From Pedobacter agri PB92 (lineage in GTDB: Bacteria > Bacteroidota > Bacteroidia > Sphingobacteriales > Sphingobacteriaceae), in NCBI RefSeq assembly GCF_000258495.1, contig NZ_AJLG01000040.1:1-32578 (forward strand): a stretch of 32,578 nt of DNA, given 5' to 3'. Positions 15,017 to 22,958 of this stretch are shown here, in pieces. Position numbers and translations under genes: made by a program. The notes under the pieces were generated by a model. That model had not been told where the DNA came from. It ran no database searches and saw only the letters and a list, made by a program, of their open reading frames with translations. How positions within the stretch are numbered: position 1 is the first letter of the stretch; the number at the start of each line of letters is the position of its first letter.

Positions 15017-17458
15017 TTAATTTTTCATTCTTCCCTGCTCGGCTTCTAAACCGGTGCTCCTGTTGCGGGCAGGCTTAATTTCATTCTTACCAAAACGATA
15101 AGTAAAAGTTAAACTTACATACTGTCTGTCGTTAACACCATATAATGTGTAATAAAGCCCAGGGAAAGCGCTGTTGATATTATTGATTTGCGTATTGAAA
15201 ATGTCGTTTGCCGCAAGTTTTAAACTGGCTTTTTTATTCATTAGCGATTTGCTAACTCCAGCATCAAATCCATAACGCGTTCCAATTTCCATTACGCCAA
15301 AAGTAACCGGACTATCATAGCTAAAATTTAACTCTGCTGATAAGCCTGGCTGAATTTTAAAGCTATGCTGCGACTTAAACTGAAATGAGGTGCTCTTATT
15401 GTCGAGCTTTTGCCCTGCAATATCTGGTGCCTTAAAACCAATGTGAAATAAATTCAGGTTGTTGTTGCTGCTCCACCATTTCGTTAAACTTACAGGCACA
15501 TTAATCACCATCGAATAGGCATTTTGGGTAGCAATGTTCTGATTGGTTTGATACAAAGCTTGCTTTTCATTATCAGGCAAAATTACCTCTGTAATTACGT
15601 CAATCGTTCTGCTATAATTTAAGGTTACCGAATATTTCTTTTTAAGCAAATACGTAAACTCAAAATTATTCGTATACTGAGGATTTAAAAACGGATTGCC
15701 CTGGCTGTAAGTGTATTGATCAAGGAAATAAACAAAAGGATTTAGCGCATCATAACTCGGGCGGTCAATCCGGCGACTATATGAAAGACTGATGTCGTTA
15801 TTCTTATCCAAGGTTTGATTAACAAATACACTCGGAAAGAAATTTAAATACTCCCGCTCAATCACTTTACTGGTGGTAATCGAATTTCCTTTTGATGTAG
15901 TTTGCTCAGCCCGTAAACCCAACTGAATGCTGGTTTTTTTAAACTGCTTGTTAAAGTTCACGTAAGCTGCGTTTACATTTTCATCGTATACAAACTGATT
16001 GCTGAGCAATTGATTGTTTTGCCAGTTGTTGTTCAAAAACTGCTCGGCGATTAAGTTATTATCTGTAGTTACCCAACTACTTTTTAAGCCGGCCTCCAAT
16101 TTCATCTGCTTTTTTAGGGGAAGTGCGTAATCAATTTTGAAGGCTTTAATGTTGATGACAGATGGTGTAATATTTCTGGTAATCACCGTTGGCCGGATTA
16201 CACTTCCGTTATTGAAGAAGTAATCACTCACATAATCGGCATCATCGTTGCCTTTGTATCGTCCATAATCCAAGTCAATGGTAAGTTCCTGTCCTGCACT
16301 ATCTAAAACTGATTTATAGTTTAAGTTGTAAGACAAGTTGTTGTATTTATTCCTGATGACATTGTTGGCCAACACTGAAGAATCTTGTTGAGCAAACGAT
16401 GCACCAATCCGGGTTCTGTTAACCGAAAATTCCTTATTGCTGCCTTCATAACCGGTTACTAAAACGCCTATTGTGTTGTTTTTATTAATGAAATAATCTA
16501 CGCCAGCTTTAAAATTTTGCCCATGGTTTCGTTTACTAAAATCACTTCTTTGAGAGAAATACCGGTTGCTCGGCGATACTGTTGCAATCCTGTCAATCTC
16601 CATAAAGGTTTCCCGGTCTCGTTGATAATAGTTATAGTTCCCAAATAAATTCAGAGACTTTGTTCGGTGATTGATGCTTCCACCCGCACTCGATCTGAAT
16701 TTTGTACCGCGACCAAAAGCACCTGTTAAACTTCCGTTGGTGCCGCCGCCTTTATTCTTTTTGGTTTTAATGTTGATGATTCCCGAATTTCCCGCAGCAT
16801 CATATTTGGCTGATGGATTGGTAATCAATTCAATGGTTTCAATCTCCGAGCTTTGCATGCCCCGAAGTAAATTAGCCACATCGCCGCTGCTCATGTAGGT
16901 TTGTTTTCCATCTATCTGAATCAATACACCCTGCTTGCCCTGCATTGAAATGTTATCGTTCTGATCTACATTTACACCAGGTGCTTTTTGCAATAATTCC
17001 AGCGCCGTTGATCCTGAAGCGATGGAACTGCTGGCCACATTCATTACCGTCCGGTCCATTTTACGTTCTACCAAAGGAACATTGGCCGCAACGGTAACTT
17101 CTTTTAAACTCTGACTGGTTGGGCTCAGTTGAGCTGAACCAAAATCAATTTTCTGGCTATCATCAAGTGTTACAACTTTACTTTTCAAGGTTTTATAACC
17201 CATGCTACTCGCCTTGTAAAAATAATTGCCTTTCGTATTCACCGTAAAACCAAAAGTCCCGGCCTGATCAGTAAATGCTGTTTTTACAATGCTGGAATCC
17301 GCCGCTTTGAAAAGCACAACGGTAACATAATCGGCTGGTTTTTTATTTTCATCCAGAATAATTCCGGTAATATTTGCTTTGGGAGTAGTTTGTGCTGTAA
17401 CCTCAAAAGAAGTAAAAATGCTTAATATGATAAGTGATAATTTGTAAAAGGTTTTCAT
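15017..17458 (-). CDS. TonB-dependent outer-membrane receptor (CarboxypepD_reg-like plus OMP_b-brl_3 barrel)
   Basis: An 813-residue outer-membrane protein when read from the ATG at 17458, which directly precedes a good signal peptide (MKTFYKLSLIILSIFTSFEVTAQ region). An upstream ATG at 17509 would add 17 non-signal residues and is less likely. Residues 28-110 form a carboxypeptidase-regulatory-like beta domain (ANITGIILDENKKPA). About 125-235 is the plug (ALELLQKAPGVNVDQN, VLIQIDGKQTY, YDAAGNSGIINIKTKK), followed by a long beta-barrel ending in YVSLTFTYRFGKNE and the RSTGLEAEQGR tail common to this subfamily. It is not SusC-like in size and no SusD partner is adjacent. The ligand is unknown; peptides, siderophores or metals are all possible. 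Confidence 0.88.
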   Translation of the reverse strand: MKTFYKLSLIILSIFTSFEVTAQTTPKANITGIILDENKKPADYVTVVLFKAADSSIVKTAFTDQAGTFGFTVNTKGNYFYKASSMGYKTLKSKVVTLDDSQKIDFGSAQLSPTSQSLKEVTVAANVPLVERKMDRTVMNVASSSIASGSTALELLQKAPGVNVDQNDNISMQGKQGVLIQIDGKQTYMSSGDVANLLRGMQSSEIETIELITNPSAKYDAAGNSGIINIKTKKNKGGGTNGSLTGAFGRGTKFRSSAGGSINHRTKSLNLFGNYNYYQRDRETFMEIDRIATVSPSNRYFSQRSDFSKRNHGQNFKAGVDYFINKNNTIGVLVTGYEGSNKEFSVNRTRIGASFAQQDSSVLANNVIRNKYNNLSYNLNYKSVLDSAGQELTIDLDYGRYKGNDDADYVSDYFFNNGSVIRPTVITRNITPSVINIKAFKIDYALPLKKQMKLEAGLKSSWVTTDNNLIAEQFLNNNWQNNQLLSNQFVYDENVNAAYVNFNKQFKKTSIQLGLRAEQTTSKGNSITTSKVIEREYLNFFPSVFVNQTLDKNNDISLSYSRRIDRPSYDALNPFVYFLDQYTYSQGNPFLNPQYTNNFEFTYLLKKKYSVTLNYSRTIDVITEVILPDNEKQALYQTNQNIATQNAYSMVINVPVSLTKWWSSNNNLNLFHIGFKAPDIAGQKLDNKSTSFQFKSQHSFKIQPGLSAELNFSYDSPVTFGVMEIGTRYGFDAGVSKSLMNKKASLKLAANDIFNTQINNINSAFPGLYYTLYGVNDRQYVSLTFTYRFGKNEIKPARNRSTGLEAEQGRMKN

Positions 17459-17509
17459 CTTTCCTGGTATAAATAGTTTAAAATTTGGGCAAAACAATCC
17501 CATAGCCAC

Positions 17510-17824
17510 TTATTTAGCGCTTTTAAAATTTTGCCTTCTTATTTTAAAGTTTAGTTTGGAAACGAACGGTTTCCATTGTTTAGTTATGAATAAGACGATG
17601 GTTTTTCAGAAAGGTTACAGCAGGATGGAAAAAAGTGAAAACTGGGTATTTTGATAGAGCTTTTTATGACTAGGAAGGTAATGTCAGTGAAAAAAAATGG
17701 CCAATGTGGTCCTGCCATTTACTACAATCTTTTAAAAGGTAACGTTTGAGGGATAACGAAGTCGTGTAACCTTTTAAAAAGGATTTTCGTTTCTGTCAGG
17801 CTTATCGAACAAAAGGTAGTGCAC
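17510..17824. other. Intergenic region with repeat DNA, no credible gene
   Basis: Gap between two minus-strand genes (receptor and M49-like peptidase). It carries a small AATGGC/GCCATT stem near 17696-17719, a larger inverted repeat at 17728-17783 and a CTGTCAGGCTTATCGAAC word near 17796 related to words in repeat copies A and B. No open frame with protein-like composition was seen. The receptor promoter must lie at its left end, but no TAnnTTTG box is evident. Confidence 0.6.
17728..17783. repeat. Inverted repeat with CTTTTAAAAGG arms
   Basis: Left arm TCTTTTAAAAGGTAAC (17728-17743) and right arm GTAACCTTTTAAAAAGGA (17766-17783) are near-complementary with one-base indels, around a 22-nt loop. 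Each arm itself contains the palindrome TTTTAAAA. It looks like an extragenic palindromic element rather than a terminator. Confidence 0.5.
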
Positions 17825-17865
17825 AAAAAAACCGCAGACTAACAGAGCAATCTGCGAATCTGCGG
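17825..17865 (-). terminator. Terminator of the M49-like peptidase gene
   Basis: On the minus strand CCGCAGA (17859-17865) pairs with TCTGCGG (17832-17838) and is followed by a run of T. A second TCTGCG at 17851 offers an alternative, shorter-loop hairpin. It begins 24 nt after the peptidase stop. The CGCAGATT words resemble a common Bacteroidota intergenic repeat. Confidence 0.75.
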
Positions 17866-17888
17866 CTATTTTATAATTGAAATAGTTT

Positions 17889-19568
17889 CTACTTCACCCC
17901 TAAAACATCAACCCCCTGTTCAAAAACAACATCAACAGGAATGCTCTTTCTGGTCAATCTATCCAAATCTTTTTGAAGTTCTGTAGAAATAACAGCTTTC
18001 TCTTTTTGTGCTTTTTCTACAGCCACCTTATCACCATTACCTTGAAGGGTGATAATGAAAGCACTAAGCTCATTCATGGCTGTCGCAAATTTTTCAAAAT
18101 TTACTTTGTAAGTCCCTTTGCTGGTACGTTCAAAAGCACCCTTCTCTTGAAAATAATTAAAACATTGCATGTTGGCTTTACCGTGTGCTTCAGAAACTCC
18201 AAAACGAACAGAGCGTAAAATGCCAGCCATAAAAGTGGTGTAGTAATCTTTAATATCGCCCGCTAACTCTCCTTTTTTCAAAAGGCCTGTAACCATATAT
18301 AATCCCAAAACATCTGCTTTTCCTTCTTCCAGCCAGCTATATTGTTCTTTCAAAGCCTCGCGTACAAAACCTTTGCCGGTAATGGTTTTTTTAATCCCTA
18401 GTCCATGCGCTACTTCGTGAAACATCACATTAGCAAAAAAGGCATCGAACTTGATGTATTTCTGTTGATCAGCATCAATTAGCTCTTTCGAAATGGGAAC
18501 CAGAATTTTATCAAACTTGGCCTGCATCGCATTTTTCAGTTGAGATCTACGCGTACCTTTTTCCTGTTGAATCTTCTCATCATTTGGCAAGTTAACCGCA
18601 ATGGTTTTCGAACCTGCATTGCAATCTCCGGCATAATAAACCACATCATATGCGTTCAGTTCTGAATCCGTTCCAGGGCTTTCAGTTTTATATTTAGCCG
18701 CAACAGGCAGGTTTTTCTGCAATTCAGGAAGCATTTTAACATATTTCGCTAAACGCATGCTCCACTCCTTATCTTTAATCAACACATACGCCTCATAACT
18801 GGTGCGGGCATTAAAAAGTTTGTCTTCATAATTTTCAATCGGACCAATGATAATATCCAAACCATTGGTTTTCATATCCAACCAGGCGTAATCACTTGCA
18901 GTAAAATTATCGGTAACTAAAGCATCAGCCCTTAAATTCAGGTATTTTTTTAAACCAGCATCTTCAGCTATTAATGCAGCCTGCTTTAGTAATGAGCTTG
19001 CCCTTTGTAATTCTGCAGCAAATAAAACATGGTAAGGAACGGTGGTTAATTTACCTGCAGTATCCTTCTGAATAACCGAATAAGCACCAAACTTATCTGC
19101 TAAATTAGATTTTTCAATTTCTGCTTTTGTAATCCCGTAAGGATAAAATGAAGCGCCTTCTGGCTTGGCACCCACACCAGCAACAAAGGGTTTTTCATTA
19201 TTCAATCGATCCCATGGACCGTAGTTAATGTTCACGAACTCACGGGTTTTCTCATCTTTAATGGTTGCCAACAAGCTATCGCGTTGCGGATAAGCCTGTT
19301 TCCAATACAAATCGTCCATAATTTCGGCAGCCTGTATTAGCAATGGCAAAATTTTTCTATCGTTAATGCTAAGTTGATTCAGGTTCGTGGTAAGCTTAAC
19401 CTTCTCATAAATTGGCAAACGCTGTGCGACATAATCAATTAAACTATCAGTTTGAACTGTTGCTTTATTATTATTTGCTGCTTTATCAGTATTGGTGCAG
19501 CCAGATAATAACACTGCCGAGATAGCCAATGCAGATAAATATGAAAGGGGTTTGTATAGTTTCTTCAT
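17889..19568 (-). CDS. M49-like (dipeptidyl peptidase III family) zinc metallopeptidase lipoprotein
   Basis: A 559-residue lipoprotein: signal peptide with lipobox LLSGC (Cys24), then a catalytic region resembling peptidase family M49. Zinc site HEVAH (His384, Glu385, His388) and the downstream glutamate in WLEEGKADVLG (Glu414/415) are present. The upstream block IGPIENYEDKLFNARTSYEAYV (241-262) corresponds to the conserved GFIETYRDP-type segment of DPP III. Typical M49 enzymes have a six-residue HEXXGH motif; this one has the five-residue HEXXH form. It probably removes dipeptides or cleaves short peptides in the periplasm or at the outer membrane. It is divergent from the amidase gene. The family call is firm for the fold; exact activity is not. 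Confidence 0.8.
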   Translation of the reverse strand: MKKLYKPLSYLSALAISAVLLSGCTNTDKAANNNKATVQTDSLIDYVAQRLPIYEKVKLTTNLNQLSINDRKILPLLIQAAEIMDDLYWKQAYPQRDSLLATIKDEKTREFVNINYGPWDRLNNEKPFVAGVGAKPEGASFYPYGITKAEIEKSNLADKFGAYSVIQKDTAGKLTTVPYHVLFAAELQRASSLLKQAALIAEDAGLKKYLNLRADALVTDNFTASDYAWLDMKTNGLDIIIGPIENYEDKLFNARTSYEAYVLIKDKEWSMRLAKYVKMLPELQKNLPVAAKYKTESPGTDSELNAYDVVYYAGDCNAGSKTIAVNLPNDEKIQQEKGTRRSQLKNAMQAKFDKILVPISKELIDADQQKYIKFDAFFANVMFHEVAHGLGIKKTITGKGFVREALKEQYSWLEEGKADVLGLYMVTGLLKKGELAGDIKDYYTTFMAGILRSVRFGVSEAHGKANMQCFNYFQEKGAFERTSKGTYKVNFEKFATAMNELSAFIITLQGNGDKVAVEKAQKEKAVISTELQKDLDRLTRKSIPVDVVFEQGVDVLGVK

Positions 19569-19620
19569 TATAAATGTATATCGCGACTAAATTAGTAAAA
19601 TTTGAAGGCTTTGTATAAAG

Positions 19621-19653
19621 TTTGATGTAATGAATGAATTTAACCTAACTTTG
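19621..19653 (+). promoter_or_regulatory. Promoter of the amidase gene (-33 TTTG, -7 TAACTTTG)
   Basis: TTTG at 19621-19624 and TAACTTTG at 19646-19653 match both elements of the Bacteroidota primary sigma promoter, with a 21-nt spacer. Predicted start of transcription near 19660 gives a leader of about 18 nt. Confidence 0.7.
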
Positions 19654-19677
19654 TAATCCATCAACTAAAATCAAAAC

Positions 19678-20514
19678 ATGTTTTCAGTTAAAACCACTAG
19701 CCTTAAAGCTATATTATTATTGGGATCGGCCATTGTTATCTCTTCTTGCGGCTCGAGCAAATATGCAGCAACGGAAAAAATCTATAAAGAAAAAACTAAA
19801 GAGTTTGCAAAAATTATAACAAGCACACCCCCGGTTGGACAGCTTTATGACACTTTAAACCCAACAAACCAACAATGGATTGGTTCTGTAAATTTTGGGG
19901 TACGCAAACCAAACTTCGTTATTCTGCATCATACCGCCCAGGATAGTTTGGCACAAACAGTTAAAACATTTCATTCTACCAGAGCAGGTACCAGTGCGCA
20001 TTATGTGGTGAGCAGAGATGGAAAAGTGGTGCAAATGGTAAATGATTATTTACGATCGAACCATGCTGGAGTAAGTAAATGGGGTAAAGATACGGACCTG
20101 AATTCCTCCTCTATTGGGATAGAGTTAGATAATAATGGTACAACTGATATTTGGACGGATGCACAAATTAATAGTTTGATCAAATTATTAACCACGTTAA
20201 AAAAGAAATACAACATTCCAACGGCAAATTTTATCGGTCACTCTGATATTGCGCCAAAGCGTAAACCTGATCCAAATAAATTTCCTTGGAAAAAACTGGC
20301 ATTAAAAGGCTTTGGTTTTTGGTATAATGATATCTTAAAAAATCCGCCCGCGAATTTTGACACTACAAATGCACTGAAACTAATGGGCTATGATACCAGT
20401 GATATTGGCGCAACCATTACAGCTTTTAAACGACATTTTATCCAAACCGATATTACGCCAAAGCTAACACCTGTTGATATTTTGGTTTTATATAATGTTT
20501 ACACAAAATATTAA
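19678..20514 (+). CDS. N-acetylmuramoyl-L-alanine amidase, Amidase_2 family, lipoprotein
   Basis: A 278-residue envelope hydrolase that cuts the amide bond between N-acetylmuramic acid and L-alanine in peptidoglycan or its fragments. Signal peptide with Cys24 in ISSCGSS makes it a lipoprotein. The Amidase_2 domain spans about 77-215: FVILHHTA with zinc ligand His84, GTSAHYVVSRDGKVVQMV (105-121), SSIGIELDN (144-152), GHSDIAPKRKPDPN with His188, Lys196 and Asp198 as the remaining ligands and catalytic residue. The C-terminal 60 residues form a small helical extension. It has its own consensus promoter and shares a terminator with the convergent S41 peptidase gene. Likely role is cell-wall turnover or recycling at the outer membrane. 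Confidence 0.92.
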   Translation: MFSVKTTSLKAILLLGSAIVISSCGSSKYAATEKIYKEKTKEFAKIITSTPPVGQLYDTLNPTNQQWIGSVNFGVRKPNFVILHHTAQDSLAQTVKTFHSTRAGTSAHYVVSRDGKVVQMVNDYLRSNHAGVSKWGKDTDLNSSSIGIELDNNGTTDIWTDAQINSLIKLLTTLKKKYNIPTANFIGHSDIAPKRKPDPNKFPWKKLALKGFGFWYNDILKNPPANFDTTNALKLMGYDTSDIGATITAFKRHFIQTDITPKLTPVDILVLYNVYTKY

Positions 20515-20558
20515 ACAAACAACGCCCTTAAAAGATAATTCAAGGGCGTTGTTTGTTT
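20513..20558. terminator. Bidirectional terminator overlapping both stop codons
   Basis: A perfect 17-bp stem, 20513-20529 with 20542-20558 (core AACGCCCTT/AAGGGCGTT), and a 12-nt loop. The arms run into the TAA of the amidase (20512-20514) and the stop of the S41 peptidase (20557-20559), so it serves both convergent genes. Confidence 0.9.
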
Positions 20559-22812
20559 ATTTAGAAGCTTCGGCAATTGCCCGCTCTAATATTTCATCTC
20601 TACCTTCCGTTATCCCTTTTATTGTTTGATTAACATAAATATTGGGAATAATGCCGACTCCATGATGCTGCGAACCATCATGTTTTAATACTTTCATCCC
20701 CGTAAACCACATATTAAAACCACCAGGAAGGGTTATGGAGTTCACATTGCCGTTTGTGCCAGCAGTTGGTTGCCCAATAATTGTAGCCAGTTTGTAGTGT
20801 TCAATAAAACTCATGTAACTTTCTGCATAGCTGATTGCTTGGCCATCAATCAAGAAAAATATTTTGGCATTCAAATGTGGAGACTTTGCTTTTAGTGGCC
20901 ACCGCTCGTTTTGATAGGTAATTAATTTCTCCTGATCTGGATAGATAATCTGAGGAATCTGCATCCACTTAGATGAGGTATCATCACTTACCATCAGATA
21001 TTCGATTAAACCAGTATTGTCAGTCGGGTAACCACGTAGGTCGCAAATAATGGCTTTGCTGCTTTTCAACAGCTCAATCGATTCATCAATCTTTTTCATC
21101 TTTGCATTACTAATACTGATGTAGGTAATATCGTTCCCTAATGATTTGATCGCTTCCTGTTTAGAAGCATCAGCGCTATAAGAAGATGAATGAATTTTTC
21201 GAGAAGTACTTACTTGCTGCCCGTTTGCAAGTACAATATTGAATGGCGAATCTTTTTCTCCTATTAAAGATTCAGTTTTTGCCCGGTGATTAAGGTAGCC
21301 AGGCGTAGCAGCAGAAATATGTTCGTATATATTCTGGAAATATTTCTGGGCATCCTGGCCATTTATTTTTTCAACAATATCGCCTTTTTTAAGCTTCAAT
21401 GTAGAATCCATCACAGATTTGATCATCAGCTTATTTTCGATCCAATCCCATGCAAAGGGTGGATAGTATTGATTTTTATTCCCGGTATACCAAACACTTA
21501 TATGCCCGTCCTTTAATTTTGCAGTCATCTTTTTCAAGATATTGGCATATTCCACATCAGAATTACTTTGGTAGCTTTCCGTTAGCGATTTTTCCAAATC
21601 AGCAGTCCAGTTAGTTTTGGCCACATCGAAATAGGGATAGAAATGTTGGAATATGTTCCATGTATTCGTAATATTTCCTATTCTCAAGTAAAGATTATTT
21701 ACCGTTAATTTATCTCCCGACATTGAATTTATTGCAGATAATTGCTTGTTTACTTTTACACTATCCGTTAAGGGGAAAGTTTGGTTTTGAGTACCATAGA
21801 GTACAATTGGAACAAATATTTTTAAATTCTTACTAATTGGTTTCTCAACGTATTCACCAAACTTTGCATGCCGCTGAAAAGGTTTTATTTCCAGACTTTC
21901 GCTTTCAATGATCGCCGGACTGGCAACTTCAGCAAACTTGTTTTGTTGTTCTGTATTTACGGAAAAAACATATTTAGCATTTTCGACACTCGACCTACCT
22001 GTAGAACCTGAAATTGTTTTTGGCTCGCTGCCAACTGTTTCATCTTCAAAATCCCTATGGTAAATTTCTTTCCCATCCACTTTTAATATCAGGTCGTCTA
22101 TAGCAAACTTCCCACGGTTAACCAAAAAAGCCCCAAGCAAGAGTTGCTTTGCGTCTTCATTAATTATGCCTTTAATTTCAAAATTTTGCCAGGTTTTGCT
22201 TTTGATTGGCCGACTATCCATATTCTCAAAAAATCCCATCTGCCCATTTTCTCTATCAACCCTTATCCAGAATTGTCCTTGCCCATCATCACTCAGCATT
22301 TTGCCTCTTCCTGATAAAACGAAGTTTTTTCCTTTAATGTCCTTGGCGGGTAATAGTGTGCTTAAATTGCCAAAACCTGTAAATTTATTTTTAAAAACAG
22401 TTTTTCTATTTGTTCTGGCGCTTTGATATAAGCTTCTTTTATCATTCAATAAACCAACGCCTAAATGCTGCCAGGTTATCTCTTGATAGCCATTTAAATT
22501 TTTCGGTTTCAGGTTTGCAGGAAAAACAATTTTCTCACTGCCAGGCACTATACTTACGCCAGGCATTAAAACTTTCGCCATTGCGTTTAAATTTTCTTTC
22601 AGCTCTTCATCTGTTTTGCATCGGTCTACCTGCTGAGCACCATAGATTGCAAATTTATCCCAGTCGAGTTTTGCCGCATCATCGCCTGGATAAAAATACC
22701 GTACGTAACCGTAAAATTTGGCAAAGGCCATTTGGTTTTCAATTTGTCGCTGCGATTGGGCGAAACAAGCATATCCTAAAAATAGGAATAGGGCAGTTGA
22801 GATGGTTTTCAT
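20557..22812 (-). CDS. S41 family peptidase (C-terminal processing protease-like), exported
   Basis: A 751-residue exported protein with signal peptide MKTISTALFLFLGYACFAQS. The N-terminal part (about 25-110) has the FAKFYGYVRYFYPGDDAAKLDWD motif seen in Bacteroidota S41 proteins, repeated in degenerate form near 395 (IFQHFYPYFDV--NW). A jelly-roll-like region covers about 120-260. A PDZ-like segment (LKLKKGDIVEKINGQDA) and the S41 core are in the C-terminal third: AIICDLRGYP, then DGQAISYAES with probable nucleophile Ser661, and IGQPTAGTNGNV. It probably cleaves C-terminal tails of periplasmic proteins or peptides. Target is unknown. No protein partner gene is adjacent. Confidence 0.85.
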   Translation of the reverse strand: MKTISTALFLFLGYACFAQSQRQIENQMAFAKFYGYVRYFYPGDDAAKLDWDKFAIYGAQQVDRCKTDEELKENLNAMAKVLMPGVSIVPGSEKIVFPANLKPKNLNGYQEITWQHLGVGLLNDKRSLYQSARTNRKTVFKNKFTGFGNLSTLLPAKDIKGKNFVLSGRGKMLSDDGQGQFWIRVDRENGQMGFFENMDSRPIKSKTWQNFEIKGIINEDAKQLLLGAFLVNRGKFAIDDLILKVDGKEIYHRDFEDETVGSEPKTISGSTGRSSVENAKYVFSVNTEQQNKFAEVASPAIIESESLEIKPFQRHAKFGEYVEKPISKNLKIFVPIVLYGTQNQTFPLTDSVKVNKQLSAINSMSGDKLTVNNLYLRIGNITNTWNIFQHFYPYFDVAKTNWTADLEKSLTESYQSNSDVEYANILKKMTAKLKDGHISVWYTGNKNQYYPPFAWDWIENKLMIKSVMDSTLKLKKGDIVEKINGQDAQKYFQNIYEHISAATPGYLNHRAKTESLIGEKDSPFNIVLANGQQVSTSRKIHSSSYSADASKQEAIKSLGNDITYISISNAKMKKIDESIELLKSSKAIICDLRGYPTDNTGLIEYLMVSDDTSSKWMQIPQIIYPDQEKLITYQNERWPLKAKSPHLNAKIFFLIDGQAISYAESYMSFIEHYKLATIIGQPTAGTNGNVNSITLPGGFNMWFTGMKVLKHDGSQHHGVGIIPNIYVNQTIKGITEGRDEILERAIAEASK

Positions 22813-22904
22813 AGATAATGATTATTTAATGCAAGGTAATCAACTGCTATTAAAGCATTTGTTAAAAAATGCTAAACCTTCTTCCAAAACCTTTAACACA
22901 AAAA

Positions 22905-22936
22905 AAACACGGATGAACATAAATTCATCCGTGTTT
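22905..22936 (-). terminator. Terminator of glnS
   Basis: Perfect 13-bp stem AAACACGGATGAA (22905-22917) / TTCATCCGTGTTT (22924-22936), 6-nt loop. On the minus strand it is followed by a run of T. It starts about 22 nt after the glnS stop. Confidence 0.9.
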
Positions 22937-22958
22937 ATCTATTACTAATCAGCGCCGT

